This document shows positions 48,848 through 57,644 of a DNA stretch of 57,644 nucleotides, piece after piece (position 1 is the first letter of the stretch; each line of letters starts with the position of its first letter). The position numbers were made by a program, and so were the translations under genes. This stretch comes from Vibrionales bacterium SWAT-3 (lineage in GTDB: Bacteria > Pseudomonadota > Gammaproteobacteria > Enterobacterales > Vibrionaceae). The DNA lies in assembly GCA_000169995.1 (NCBI GenBank), contig AAZW01000031.1:1-57644 (forward strand). Reading direction: 5' to 3'. The notes below the pieces were generated by a model that saw only the letters and a program-made list of their open reading frames with translations, was not told the DNA's origin and ran no database searches.

Positions 48848-50206
48848 TTACTTTTTCTTTGGGCGCTGCCAATCCGCAATCTTGCGCTCTTTAGCACGGC
48901 TGATAACCAGTTCATTTTCAGAAACGTCACGTGTTACCGTAGAACCCGCGCCTACTGTCGCGCCATTGCCGATAGTAACAGGGGCAATTAATTGACTATC
49001 AGAACCAACGAAAACATCGTCGCCGATGATGGTCTTAAACTTGTTCGCACCATCGTAGTTACAAGTAATAGCACCAGCACCAACGTTTACGCGCTGGCCA
49101 ATCTCAGCATCACCTAAGTAAGTAAGGTGGTTCGCTTTAGAGCCTTCACCAAGACGAGTGTTCTTCACTTCAACAAAGTTACCAACGTGCGAATCATTAC
49201 GCATGTCAGCACCTGGACGTAAGCGAGTAAATGGACCAACTGTGCAGTCTTCACCAACAGTCGCACCTTCAATTACGCTGTATGGGCGAATAACGGTGTT
49301 GTCATCAATTTCACAGTCTTTTAAAACACAGCCAGTGCCGATAACCACGTTATCACCAATGCTTACGCTGCCTTCAATAATAACGTTGGTATCGATTTCA
49401 ACGTCCATACCACATTGCAGTTCACCACGTAGGTCAAAGCGGCTTGGATCGCGCAGCATAACGCCCTGCTTCAATAGCTTGTCTGCTTGCTCAGCTTGGT
49501 AAGCGCGCTCTAGACGAGCCAGTTGAGAGCGATCGTTCACGCCTTCAACTTCAATTGGGCTAACTGGATGTACCGCTTCTACCGCACGACCTTCATCGTG
49601 AGCCGCAGCAATAACGTCAGTCAGGTAGTATTCACCTTGCGCGTTGTCATTGCTTAGACCTGACAACCAACGCTTAAGATCACCGCCTGTCGCAACCATA
49701 ACGCCAGTGTTGATCTCTTTGATAAGCTTCTGCTCATCCGTTGCATCTTTTTGTTCAACGATCGCCACTACTGGACCATTACGACGAATAATACGGCCGT
49801 AGCCCATTGGGTTGTCCAGTACAACGGTAAGTAGTGCAATACCACCGTTTGGTTGAGCGTCTAATAGGTTTTCAATAGTTTCAGGCGAAATAAGAGGAAC
49901 ATCACCGTAAAGTACTAGGACTTTCTCATCATCAGCAAAGTGCGCTGATGCCTGATCAACCGCGTGACCTGTACCTAACTGCTCTGCTTGCAGTGCCCAA
50001 TTTACCGATTCCTCAGCCAAAGTAGCCTTCATCTGATCACCACCATGGCCGTAAACCAAGTGGATATTTTGAGCGCCTAGACCATTACAGGTATCGATCA
50101 CATGCTTCACCATTGGTTTGCCTGCAAGAGTATGCAGAACTTTTGGTGTGTTTGAGTACATGCGAGTACCTTTGCCCGCTGCAAGAATTACCGCGCTAAA
50201 CTTCAT
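48848..50206 (-). CDS. glmU: Bifunctional UDP-GlcNAc pyrophosphorylase / GlcN-1-P acetyltransferase
   Basis: 453 aa. N-terminal uridylyltransferase domain with AVILAAGKGTRMYSNTPKVL; C-terminal left-handed beta helix with hexapeptide repeats (VIIEGSVSIGDNVVIGTGCV) and NYDGANKFKT active-site loop. Makes UDP-GlcNAc for peptidoglycan and LPS. The ATG at 50,206 gives the family length; the frame is open further upstream without homology. Confidence 0.96.
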   Translation of the reverse strand: MKFSAVILAAGKGTRMYSNTPKVLHTLAGKPMVKHVIDTCNGLGAQNIHLVYGHGGDQMKATLAEESVNWALQAEQLGTGHAVDQASAHFADDEKVLVLYGDVPLISPETIENLLDAQPNGGIALLTVVLDNPMGYGRIIRRNGPVVAIVEQKDATDEQKLIKEINTGVMVATGGDLKRWLSGLSNDNAQGEYYLTDVIAAAHDEGRAVEAVHPVSPIEVEGVNDRSQLARLERAYQAEQADKLLKQGVMLRDPSRFDLRGELQCGMDVEIDTNVIIEGSVSIGDNVVIGTGCVLKDCEIDDNTVIRPYSVIEGATVGEDCTVGPFTRLRPGADMRNDSHVGNFVEVKNTRLGEGSKANHLTYLGDAEIGQRVNVGAGAITCNYDGANKFKTIIGDDVFVGSDSQLIAPVTIGNGATVGAGSTVTRDVSENELVISRAKERKIADWQRPKKK

Positions 50207-50335
50207 TGTAAACCTATCCGACGTAATTTTTATTAAGCTGATATTGTAACCGTTTTGAGGCAAAAACTTAAATCGTAATAACCCTTTAATCGGTAGCAAT
50301 ACGTAAAAGAACAATTATGAGAATGCAAAAAAACA

Positions 50336-50360
50336 AAAAGGCGACCCTTAGGTCGCCTTT
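50336..50360 (-). terminator. atp operon terminator
   Basis: AAAGGCGACC / GGTCGCCTTT with 4-nt loop and T-rich tail on the minus strand, 29 nt after atpC. Confidence 0.85.
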
Positions 50361-50388
50361 AGTTCAGAACCAATAATCTTATAAAAGA

Positions 50389-50811
50389 TTAGCGGCGCTG
50401 TTTTGTCAGTTCGATAACTCGTAACTGAGCAATGGCTTTAGCCAGTTCACCGGCCGCTTGTGCGAAGTCTATGTCGCCATGCTGATTTTGGATATTCTCC
50501 ACAGCCTTGCGCTTAGCTTCTTCCGCCTTTGCTGCGTCTAGTTCTTCACCACGGATAGCTGTATCAGCCAGTACAGTCGCTGTACCAGGCTGAACTTCTA
50601 CCATACCACCAGAAACATAAATAATTTCTTCGTGGCCGTGCTGCTTAACAATACGCACCATACCAGGCTTGATAGCGGTCAGCAGTGGAGTATGACCATG
50701 GAAAATACCAAGCTCACCCTCACTACCGGTCACCTGAAACGTCTCAACAAGACCAGAGAAAAGCTTTTTCTCTGCGCTTACTACGTCTAGGTGAAAGGTT
50801 ATTGCTGCCAT
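50389..50811 (-). CDS. atpC: ATP synthase epsilon subunit
   Basis: 140 aa central-stalk subunit of F1. N-terminal beta sandwich (TFHLDVVSAEKKLFSGLVET, GELGIFHGHTPLLT) and C-terminal helical hairpin that can inhibit ATP hydrolysis. Last gene of the operon. Confidence 0.95.
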   Translation of the reverse strand: MAAITFHLDVVSAEKKLFSGLVETFQVTGSEGELGIFHGHTPLLTAIKPGMVRIVKQHGHEEIIYVSGGMVEVQPGTATVLADTAIRGEELDAAKAEEAKRKAVENIQNQHGDIDFAQAAGELAKAIAQLRVIELTKQRR

Positions 50812-50829
50812 ATCGCCTCCTAGTTAGCC

Positions 50830-52233
50830 TTATAGCTTCTTAGCATTCTCAATAGCTTCGTCGATAGTACCGCAGTACATGAACGCTTGCTCTGGAATGT
50901 CATCGTATTCACCAGATAGTAGACCTTGGAAGCCACGTAGAGTCTCTTTTAGAGGTACGTAAACACCTGGGTCACCAGTAAATACTTCCGCTACGTGGTA
51001 AGGCTGAGTAAGGAACTTCTCAATCTTACGAGCACGAGATACTACTTGCTTATCTTCTTCAGATAGCTCGTCCATACCTAGGATAGCAATGATATCTTTC
51101 AGCTCTTTATAGCGCTGAAGTGTAGACTGAACGCCACGAGCGATGTCGTAGTGCTCTTGTCCAACTACCAATGGATCCAGTTGGCGAGATGTAGAATCTA
51201 GCGGGTCGATCGCTGGGTATAGACCCATAGCTGCGATGTTACGGTTAAGTACAACCGTTGCATCCAAGTGCGCGAACGTTGTTGCTGGAGACGGGTCAGT
51301 CAAGTCATCCGCAGGTACGTATACCGCCTGTACAGACGTGATAGAACCTTGCTTAGTTGACGTGATACGCTCTTGTAGAACACCCATTTCTTCTGCAAGA
51401 GTAGGTTGGTAACCTACCGCAGAAGGCATACGGCCTAGAAGTGCTGATACCTCAGTACCTGCAAGCGTGTAACGGTAGATGTTATCTACGAATAGTAGAA
51501 CGTCACGACCTTCGTCACGGAAACGCTCAGCCATTGTTAGACCAGTCAGTGCAACACGTAGACGGTTACCTGGTGGCTCGTTCATCTGACCGTAAACCAT
51601 CGCTACTTTAGATTCTTCAGGGTTTTCAACGTTTACAACGCCTGCTTCCTGCATTTCAAAGTAGAAATCGTTACCTTCACGAGTACGCTCACCTACACCT
51701 GCAAATACAGATAGGCCAGAGTGTTGAAGTGCGATGTTGTTGATAAGTTCCATCATGTTAACGGTCTTACCTACACCTGCACCACCGAATAGACCGATTT
51801 TACCACCCTTAGCGAATGGACAAACCAAGTCGATTACCTTAACACCCGTCTCTAGAAGAGCTGTCTCGTTAGACTGTTCTTCGTAGCTTGGAGCTTCACG
51901 GTGAATTGCGTAGTGCTCTTCTGCACCGATTTCACCACACTCATCAATCGCGTCACCTAGAACGTTCATGATACGACCTAAGGTCTTAGTACCTACTGGT
52001 ACTGAGATTGGAGCGCCAGTATTTTCAACTGTCAAACCACGACGTAAACCATCAGAGCTACCCATTACGATTGCGCGAACTACGCCACCGCCAAGTTGTT
52101 GCTGAACTTCAAGAACTAGACGCTCTTTCACTTCATTAACATTCAGAGCATCGTATACACGAGGTACTTCGCCCTGTGGGAACTCTACGTCGACTACCGC
52201 ACCGATGATCTGTACGATCTTACCTGTAGCCAT
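50830..52233 (-). CDS. atpD: ATP synthase beta subunit
   Basis: 467 aa catalytic subunit of F1. P-loop GGAGVGKTV, catalytic Glu in AGVGERTREGND, DELSEED lever near residue 390. Standard length. Confidence 0.97.
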   Translation of the reverse strand: MATGKIVQIIGAVVDVEFPQGEVPRVYDALNVNEVKERLVLEVQQQLGGGVVRAIVMGSSDGLRRGLTVENTGAPISVPVGTKTLGRIMNVLGDAIDECGEIGAEEHYAIHREAPSYEEQSNETALLETGVKVIDLVCPFAKGGKIGLFGGAGVGKTVNMMELINNIALQHSGLSVFAGVGERTREGNDFYFEMQEAGVVNVENPEESKVAMVYGQMNEPPGNRLRVALTGLTMAERFRDEGRDVLLFVDNIYRYTLAGTEVSALLGRMPSAVGYQPTLAEEMGVLQERITSTKQGSITSVQAVYVPADDLTDPSPATTFAHLDATVVLNRNIAAMGLYPAIDPLDSTSRQLDPLVVGQEHYDIARGVQSTLQRYKELKDIIAILGMDELSEEDKQVVSRARKIEKFLTQPYHVAEVFTGDPGVYVPLKETLRGFQGLLSGEYDDIPEQAFMYCGTIDEAIENAKKL

Positions 52234-52284
52234 CGTTAATCCTCTAACTATTTAGTTTTACCTAAGCTTAAAACGAATAAGCGA

Positions 52285-53151
52285 TTAAACCGCTGCTGCG
52301 CCTGAAACGATTTCAGAAAGTTCTTGTGTAATAGCCGCTTGACGCGCCTTGTTGTACACAAGCTCTAAATCATCGATTAGGTCGCTAGCGTTGTCGGTTG
52401 CAGCTTTCATTGCAATCATTCGAGCCGCTTGCTCACAAGCAAGGTTCTCTACCACACCTTGGTACACTTGAGATTCGACGTAACGAACCAATAGTGCATC
52501 TAGTAGTGGTTTTGGCTCAGGCTCATAAATGTAGTCCCAAGCATGATCGCGCTGCATATCTTCGCTATCTGATTTAGGCAAAGGAAGTAATTGATCGATC
52601 GTTGGTTCTTGTACCATAGTGTTTTCAAACTTGTTGAACACTACGAACAGGCGATCCAATTCACCTTCATCATATTTCTTTAGCATTACGCTTACAGAGC
52701 CGATTAAGTCTTCAAGGCTAGGGCTATCGCCTAGGCCAGAAACTTGAGCTGCTACTTTCGCGCCGCTGTTGTTGAAAAATGCTGTTGCTTTTGAACCGAT
52801 AATTGCCAGTTCAACGTCAGCACCTTTCTCAGACCAATCTTTCATGTCGTTCATAGCTTTCTTGAACAAGTTAATGTTCAAACCACCACAAAGACCACGG
52901 TCTGTAGAAACGATGATGTAACCAACACGTTTGGCTTCACGTTCCTCAAGATAAGGATGCTTATACTCAAGGCTACCGTTAGCCAAATGACCGATCACTT
53001 TACGCATTGTTTCTGCATATGGACGAGTAGCTTCCATTGCGTCTTGAGAACGACGCATTTTTGAAGCTGCTACCATTTCCATTGCTTTCGTAATCTTCTG
53101 TGTGCTTTTAACACTACCGATTTTATTACGTATCTCTTTTGCGCCGGCCAT
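52285..53151 (-). CDS. atpG: ATP synthase gamma subunit
   Basis: 288 aa rotating shaft. Terminal helices form the coiled coil: MAGAKEIRNKIGSVKSTQKI at the start and NKARQAAITQELSEIVSGA at the end; DRGLCGGLN in the middle. Confidence 0.96.
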   Translation of the reverse strand: MAGAKEIRNKIGSVKSTQKITKAMEMVAASKMRRSQDAMEATRPYAETMRKVIGHLANGSLEYKHPYLEEREAKRVGYIIVSTDRGLCGGLNINLFKKAMNDMKDWSEKGADVELAIIGSKATAFFNNSGAKVAAQVSGLGDSPSLEDLIGSVSVMLKKYDEGELDRLFVVFNKFENTMVQEPTIDQLLPLPKSDSEDMQRDHAWDYIYEPEPKPLLDALLVRYVESQVYQGVVENLACEQAARMIAMKAATDNASDLIDDLELVYNKARQAAITQELSEIVSGAAAV

Positions 53152-53199
53152 CGTTACTCTCCGTTAATGGTATGAGGTGACCCGAAGGCCACCCACCAA

Positions 53200-54741
53200 T
53201 TACCAGGTCTGGGTTGCTTTGAAATCGTCAACAAGCTTCTTCAGCTCAGCTTCGATATCATTGTTGTAAGCACCCGTTGTGTCGATCTGTGTAGCTAGAT
53301 CGCCATATTGACCGCGAGCAAACGATAGTAAAGCAGCTTCAAAGTCTAGAAGCTTAGCAAGCTCTACGTCTTGAAGGTAACCACGCTCTGCAGCGAAGAT
53401 TACAAGTGCTTGGTCAAATACAGACATAGGAGCGTATTGCTTCTGCTTCATTAGCTCTGTAACTTTTTGACCATGGTCTAGCTGCTTCTTAGTCGCTTCA
53501 TCAAGGTCAGACGAGAACTGTGCGAATGCCGCAAGTTCACGGTACTGTGCTAGAGCTGTACGGATACCGCCAGATAGCTTCTTGATGATTTTAGTCTGCG
53601 CTGAACCACCTACACGAGATACTGAGATACCTGGGTCAACAGCTGGACGTACGCCCGCGTTGAATAGCTCAGTTTGTAGGAAGATCTGACCATCGGTAAT
53701 CGAGATTACGTTCGTCGGTACGAATGCAGATACGTCACCAGCTTGCGTTTCGATGATAGGAAGAGCAGTTAAAGAACCAGTCTTGCCTTTCACTTCACCG
53801 TTAGTGAATGTTTCTACGTAGTGTTCGCTTACACGAGCAGCACGCTCTAGTAGACGAGAGTGAAGGTAGAAAACATCACCTGGGAACGCTTCACGACCTG
53901 GTGGACGCTTAAGTAGTAGCGAGATCTGACGGTAAGCTACAGCTTGCTTAGATAGATCATCATAAACAATCAGTGCATCTTCACCGCGATCACGGAAGTA
54001 TTCACCCATCGCACAACCTGCATATGGCGCTAGGTATTGTAGCGCTGCAGATTCAGAAGCTGATGCAACAACAACGATAGTGTTAGCTAGCGCGCCGTGC
54101 TCTTCTAGTTTGCGAACTACGTTAGCGATAGTCGATGCTTTCTGACCGATTGCTACGTAGATAGAGAAAATACCTGAATCTTTTTGGTTAATAATCGCAT
54201 CGATCGCCATCGCTGTTTTACCAGTTTGACGGTCACCGATTACTAGCTCACGTTGACCACGACCGATTGGGATCATTGAGTCAACAGACTTGTAACCAGT
54301 TTGTACAGGTTGATCTACCGATTTACGGTCGATTACACCTGGTGCAATTACTTCTACAGGCGAAGTCAGTTTCGCTTCGATAGGACCTTTGCCATCAATT
54401 GGCTCACCTAGTGTGTTTACAACACGACCAAGTAGTTCTGGACCTACTGGCACTTCAAGAATGCGGCCAGTACCTGTAACTTTCATGCCTTCCTGTAGGT
54501 CAGCATATGGGCCCATTACAACAGCACCAACCGAATCACGGTTCAAGTTAAGTGCTAGCGCGTAACGGCCACCCGGTAGTTCAATCATTTCACCTTGCAT
54601 CACGTCCGCTAGGCCGTGAATGCTAAGGATGCCATCGCTTACCGAAACGATAGTACCTTCATTGCGAGCTTCACTAACAACGTCGAAAGATTCAATACGT
54701 TGTTTAATTAGATCGCTAATTTCAGTGGAATTAAGTTGCAT
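53200..54741 (-). CDS. atpA: ATP synthase alpha subunit
   Basis: 513 aa noncatalytic nucleotide-binding subunit. P-loop GDRQTGKTA. The ATG at 54,741 (MQLNSTEISDLIKQR) matches the family; the frame is open ten codons further but overlaps atpH. IGRGQREL and RPAVDPGISVSRVGGSAQ are conserved. Confidence 0.97.
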   Translation of the reverse strand: MQLNSTEISDLIKQRIESFDVVSEARNEGTIVSVSDGILSIHGLADVMQGEMIELPGGRYALALNLNRDSVGAVVMGPYADLQEGMKVTGTGRILEVPVGPELLGRVVNTLGEPIDGKGPIEAKLTSPVEVIAPGVIDRKSVDQPVQTGYKSVDSMIPIGRGQRELVIGDRQTGKTAMAIDAIINQKDSGIFSIYVAIGQKASTIANVVRKLEEHGALANTIVVVASASESAALQYLAPYAGCAMGEYFRDRGEDALIVYDDLSKQAVAYRQISLLLKRPPGREAFPGDVFYLHSRLLERAARVSEHYVETFTNGEVKGKTGSLTALPIIETQAGDVSAFVPTNVISITDGQIFLQTELFNAGVRPAVDPGISVSRVGGSAQTKIIKKLSGGIRTALAQYRELAAFAQFSSDLDEATKKQLDHGQKVTELMKQKQYAPMSVFDQALVIFAAERGYLQDVELAKLLDFEAALLSFARGQYGDLATQIDTTGAYNNDIEAELKKLVDDFKATQTW

Positions 54742-54754
54742 GCTCCAATCCCCA

Positions 54755-55288
54755 TTAAGACTGCAATGCATCGCTCAGGCGGTCTAGTCGACCACGCGCT
54801 GAGTTATCGATGACTAGGTCTCCGGCTCGAATAATAACTCCGCTAAGCAGAGTCTCATCTATACTGCAATTCAGCTGTACTTTGCGCGCTAGGCGCTGTT
54901 CCAATTTGCTGCTGATATCTGCGCGTTGTTCTTCCGAAAGTTCAACCGCTGAAGTTACTTCAACGTCGATCTCTTTCTCGTGCTCTTGTTTGAGCAATAA
55001 GAACTCTTTGCAAACATCAGGAAAAGCCATTAAGCGGCCATTCTCAGCCATCACTTTAATCAAGTTCTGGCCGAATTCATCAAATTGTTCGCCACAAACT
55101 GCAATGAATACTTCCGCTAATTTTTCAGCAGTTAGAGAACTGCTTAATAGATTGTGGATATCATTGTTTTGTGCCACTTCGGCAGCAAAAGAGAGCATTT
55201 GACTCCATTGGTCAAGCTCACCTTTCTCTACCGCAAAGTCAAAAGCTGCTTTAGCATAGGGGCGTGCGATTGTTGTCAAATCAGACAT
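54755..55288 (-). CDS. atpH: ATP synthase delta subunit
   Basis: 177 aa peripheral-stalk protein joining b to the top of F1: RPYAKAAFDFAVEKGELDQW start, DNSARGRLDRLSDAL end. Confidence 0.95.
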   Translation of the reverse strand: MSDLTTIARPYAKAAFDFAVEKGELDQWSQMLSFAAEVAQNNDIHNLLSSSLTAEKLAEVFIAVCGEQFDEFGQNLIKVMAENGRLMAFPDVCKEFLLLKQEHEKEIDVEVTSAVELSEEQRADISSKLEQRLARKVQLNCSIDETLLSGVIIRAGDLVIDNSARGRLDRLSDALQS

Positions 55289-55303
55289 ATACAGCCCCTT
55301 GCT

Positions 55304-55774
55304 TTAAAGTTTTGCAGTAATGTTGTCAAGAAGGTCTTTGTGTACGTCTTTATCGATCGTACGCTCAAGGATCTTCTCAGCACCAGCTATAGCCAGAGTT
55401 GCGACTTGTTTGCGCAGGTCATCACGGGCACGTGTGCGCTCAGCTTCAAGTTCTGCTTCCGCTTGCGCTAAGATTTTCTGGCGTTCTGCCTGAGCTTCTT
55501 CGCGAGCTTCATCAATAATTTGAGCTTTACGTTTGTTTGCCTGTTCAATAACCTCAGTTGCAGTGCGCTTTGCTTCTTTCATTTGCTCAGAAGCGTTGGC
55601 TTGTGCCAGGTTCAAGTCTTTAGCAGCGCGCTCAGCGGCTACTAGACCGTCAGCAATTTTCTTCTGACGCTCTTCAATTGCTTGCATGATTGGTGGCCAT
55701 ACATATTTCATGCAGAACCAAACAAACAGTGAAAAAGCAATTGCTTGACCTAGCAGAGTTGCGTTCATATTCAC
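55304..55774 (-). CDS. atpF: ATP synthase b subunit
   Basis: 156 aa. One N-terminal membrane helix (LLGQAIAFSLFVWFCMKYVW) and a long charged coiled coil forming the peripheral stalk. Confidence 0.96.
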   Translation of the reverse strand: MNMNATLLGQAIAFSLFVWFCMKYVWPPIMQAIEERQKKIADGLVAAERAAKDLNLAQANASEQMKEAKRTATEVIEQANKRKAQIIDEAREEAQAERQKILAQAEAELEAERTRARDDLRKQVATLAIAGAEKILERTIDKDVHKDLLDNITAKL

Positions 55775-55833
55775 AACAGCTACCCCTCGTTAAGAATCAA
55801 CTACAAAAATTTAATTAACTATTGAAGAGTTAA

Positions 55834-56091
55834 TTAGCCTGCTAGTTGACCAACAAATGGGTTAGCAAACGTGAATAGTAGTGCGATTACGATACCGATC
55901 ATTGGAACAGCATCCAGTAGACCAGCGATGATGAACATCTTAACTTGTAGCATAGGAGCCATTTCAGGTTGACGCGCAGCGCCTTCTAGGAATTTACCAC
56001 CAAGAATAGCAAAACCAATTGCAGTACCTACGGCACAAAGACCAACAATAATAGCAACAGCGATTGCTGAAAAACTTAGTACAGTTTCCAT
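55834..56091 (-). CDS. atpE: ATP synthase c subunit
   Basis: 85 aa helical hairpin of the rotor ring. Proton-carrying D60 in GLLDAVPMIGI. The sodium-binding residues seen in Na+ ATPases (Glu-Ser pair after the carboxylate) are absent, so it is H+-coupled. Confidence 0.96.
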   Translation of the reverse strand: METVLSFSAIAVAIIVGLCAVGTAIGFAILGGKFLEGAARQPEMAPMLQVKMFIIAGLLDAVPMIGIVIALLFTFANPFVGQLAG

Positions 56092-56142
56092 TTACGTTCT
56101 CCGATTAACATTAATAGTTAGAATAAAGCTTAAAAATTTTTT

Positions 56143-56940
56143 TTAGTGATCACTATCTTCATGAGCCATTGATAAGTAAACAATTGTCAACATCATGAAA
56201 ACAAATGCTTGAATCAAAATAACCAAGATATGGAAGATAGCCCAAGGTAGTGCACCTACCCATTGTAAGTACCACGGTAGCATTGCCGCGATAAGAATAA
56301 ACACCACCTCACCCGCAAACATATTACCAAATAAACGCATACCTAGAGATAGTGGCTTCGCCAGAAGCGAAATTACCTCAAGTACCAAGTTAAATGGAAT
56401 CATGATTGGGTGATTAAATGGATGCAGTGCCAATTCTTTAGCAAATCCGCCCAAGCCTTTTACTTTGATGCTGTAGTAGATCATCAGAGCAAAAACACCT
56501 AGAGCCATTGCCATAGTTATATTTACATCAGCTGTAGGAACCACTTTCAAGTAAGGGATGCCTAACCAATGCTCTGCAGGATATGGTAAGAAATCGATTG
56601 GCACTAAGTCCATCAAGTTCATTAAAATAATCCAGCAGAATATAGTCAGTGCTAATGGGGCAATCAGCGGGTTGCGGCCATGGAAAGTTTCCTTAACGTT
56701 GTCGCCAACGAATTCCACTACCATTTCTACAAAACACTGAAGCTTACCAGGTACACCTACTGTTGCTTTCTTAGCGACTGAGCGAAAAACCCAAAGGAAT
56801 AACATCCCTGTCAACACCGAAAAAAACAGACTGTCTATATGTACGTTCCAGAAACTTGTCTCCTCTACAAAACCTAACTTAGCTAAAGATAGATTCTGTA
56901 AGTGGTGTTCAATGTATCCGGATGCTGTTGCCGCAGCCAT
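56143..56940 (-). CDS. atpB: ATP synthase a subunit
   Basis: 265 aa stator channel protein with five to six membrane helices. The essential arginine is in LGMRLFGNMFAGEV. Standard length. Confidence 0.96.
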   Translation of the reverse strand: MAAATASGYIEHHLQNLSLAKLGFVEETSFWNVHIDSLFFSVLTGMLFLWVFRSVAKKATVGVPGKLQCFVEMVVEFVGDNVKETFHGRNPLIAPLALTIFCWIILMNLMDLVPIDFLPYPAEHWLGIPYLKVVPTADVNITMAMALGVFALMIYYSIKVKGLGGFAKELALHPFNHPIMIPFNLVLEVISLLAKPLSLGMRLFGNMFAGEVVFILIAAMLPWYLQWVGALPWAIFHILVILIQAFVFMMLTIVYLSMAHEDSDH

Positions 56941-56948
56941 AACTCGTC

Positions 56949-57338
56949 CTATTTCTTATTGTTAATGAAAAGCACTGGCGCAAAGATATTAATACCAAGA
57001 ACCAGTAAATAGGTCAGTTTGAGGGGGATTAACTCCACCTGCATATACATGTAGACAATAGAGAATAGTAGAACTGTGATTAGGATTTTTAGCGCTTCGC
57101 CAGCATAGAACGACGCCGCAACTAACTTAGTCGCACGAGCTCCACAAAATAGGAAAGCACACACACAAAAAACTACATTCGCGATGACAAAAATGCCGCC
57201 ACCGATTAATGCAGCAAAACCCCAGTCAGGATTAACAGCTAAACCTAACCCTATCGCCACTAATATAACCGCGCTAAGCTCGATCAATAACATTTGCTTT
57301 GCAAGCACTCGTCCTGGTCTTGCTAACGCCGCTACCAT
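56949..57338 (-). CDS. atpI: ATP synthase assembly-associated protein AtpI
   Basis: 129 aa, four membrane helices, aids c-ring assembly. Start at the ATG 57,338, 8 nt after AGAGGA; a GTG eight codons upstream is less likely. Ends INIFAPVLFINNKK. First gene of the operon. Confidence 0.9.
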   Translation of the reverse strand: MVAALARPGRVLAKQMLLIELSAVILVAIGLGLAVNPDWGFAALIGGGIFVIANVVFCVCAFLFCGARATKLVAASFYAGEALKILITVLLFSIVYMYMQVELIPLKLTYLLVLGINIFAPVLFINNKK

Positions 57339-57506
57339 GTATTCGTTCCTCTTTAAGCCCACTTTACCACTCGCTCAGAAGCGTGCTGAGAAATTGGCGA
57401 AAATTATACGTTCAGCCAAATTGATTGCAATAAGAACGCTGCAATCATTTACATTTTTGCATACAAACCGACAACTTTTGTACGAAATTACTTGTTTATT
57501 ACATAA

Positions 57507-57520
57507 TTGACCTAAATCAA
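57507..57520. promoter_or_regulatory. FNR-like box between parB and atpI
   Basis: On the minus strand TTGATTTAGGTCAA, one base off the FNR/ANR consensus TTGATNNNNATCAA, about 170 nt before atpI. It could tune atp expression to oxygen. Low certainty. Confidence 0.35.
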
Positions 57521-57529
57521 TTATCTCAT

Positions 57530-57644
57530 TTAGTACTCTAACTTAGCAATAAGTTGCTCTAATTTGTGAGGCTCATCAAGAGTAATTGTTACTTTTGACT
57601 TACCGCTAACAGAACGAGTAACTGAAACGTTTGCTTGCAATTTT
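57530..57644 (-). CDS. parB: Chromosome partitioning protein ParB, C-terminal end (partial)
   Basis: 38 codons plus stop, KLQANVSVTRSVSGKSKVTI then TLDEPHKLEQLIAKLEY. This matches the ParB dimerisation domain of gammaproteobacterial chromosomes, and parA-parB beside the atp operon marks the origin-proximal region. The gene enters from the right edge. Confidence 0.85.
   Translation of the reverse strand, partial: KLQANVSVTRSVSGKSKVTITLDEPHKLEQLIAKLEY

Noticed and set aside
55834..56091. Sodium-coupled ATP synthase
   Set aside because: The c subunit has an Asp carboxylate and lacks the Na+-coordinating residues.
1..57644. CRISPR arrays, tRNA or rRNA genes
   Set aside because: Looked for regularly spaced repeats and cloverleaf or rRNA landmarks; none seen. 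The only short regular repeats are operator-like.

Overview
The window looks like the origin-proximal part of chromosome 1 of a marine Vibrio, probably of the Splendidus clade. The species is inferred from protein similarity and from gene order: fmt-rsmB-trkA-trkH, yihD-ccoG, srkA-dsbA, comM, ilvGMEDA, glmU, atpIBEFHAGDC and parB. No rRNA, tRNA or CRISPR array was found.

Layout. (1) 1-9.3 kb is core: fmt 3' end, rsmB, the Trk potassium system, a DUF3157 exported protein, a hemolysin III-family membrane protein, a Spo0M-like protein, two short ORFs, a frameshifted yihD, and ccoG. (2) 9,315-22,410 is a 13.1 kb prophage related to the tailless, internal-membrane phage PM2 (Corticoviridae). It is bounded by a 19-bp direct repeat that is itself the ccoG terminator. 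It has a tyrosine integrase, a LexA/CI-like repressor with a repeat-rich operator region, a gpA-type rolling-circle initiator, a packaging ATPase, a double-jelly-roll capsid protein, a string of small membrane proteins, a spike/fibre module, a lysis cassette and a lipoprotein cargo gene. (3) 22.4-25.3 kb returns to core with srkA, dsbA and a DUF2860 outer-membrane protein. (4) 25,294-26,713 is an intact IS3-family (IS150-group) element sitting in the loop of a Rho-independent terminator.

(5) 26.7-37.8 kb is comM (DNA-uptake branch-migration helicase) cut in two by a 9.5 kb island (28,176-37,681) carrying a large serine integrase. Island genes include a KAP P-loop NTPase, a ParB-like protein overlapping an RNase HI gene, a serine resolvase with an unusual N-terminal extension, and several unknown small proteins. 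The junctions share only AC, and the reconstructed attP is symmetric about it. (6) 37.9-44.6 kb is the ilv operon with its leader peptide, attenuator and an intact ilvG. (7) 44.6-57.6 kb is core: punR/punC, a diguanylate cyclase, glmU, the whole F1Fo ATP synthase operon and the 3' end of parB.

Three unrelated mobile elements therefore lie within about 28 kb. Two use transcription terminators as targets and one inactivates comM. The most interesting loci are the PM2-like prophage, with a tail-fibre-type adhesion module in a tailless virus, and the serine-integrase island with its KAP / ParB-like / RNase HI / extended-resolvase gene set.
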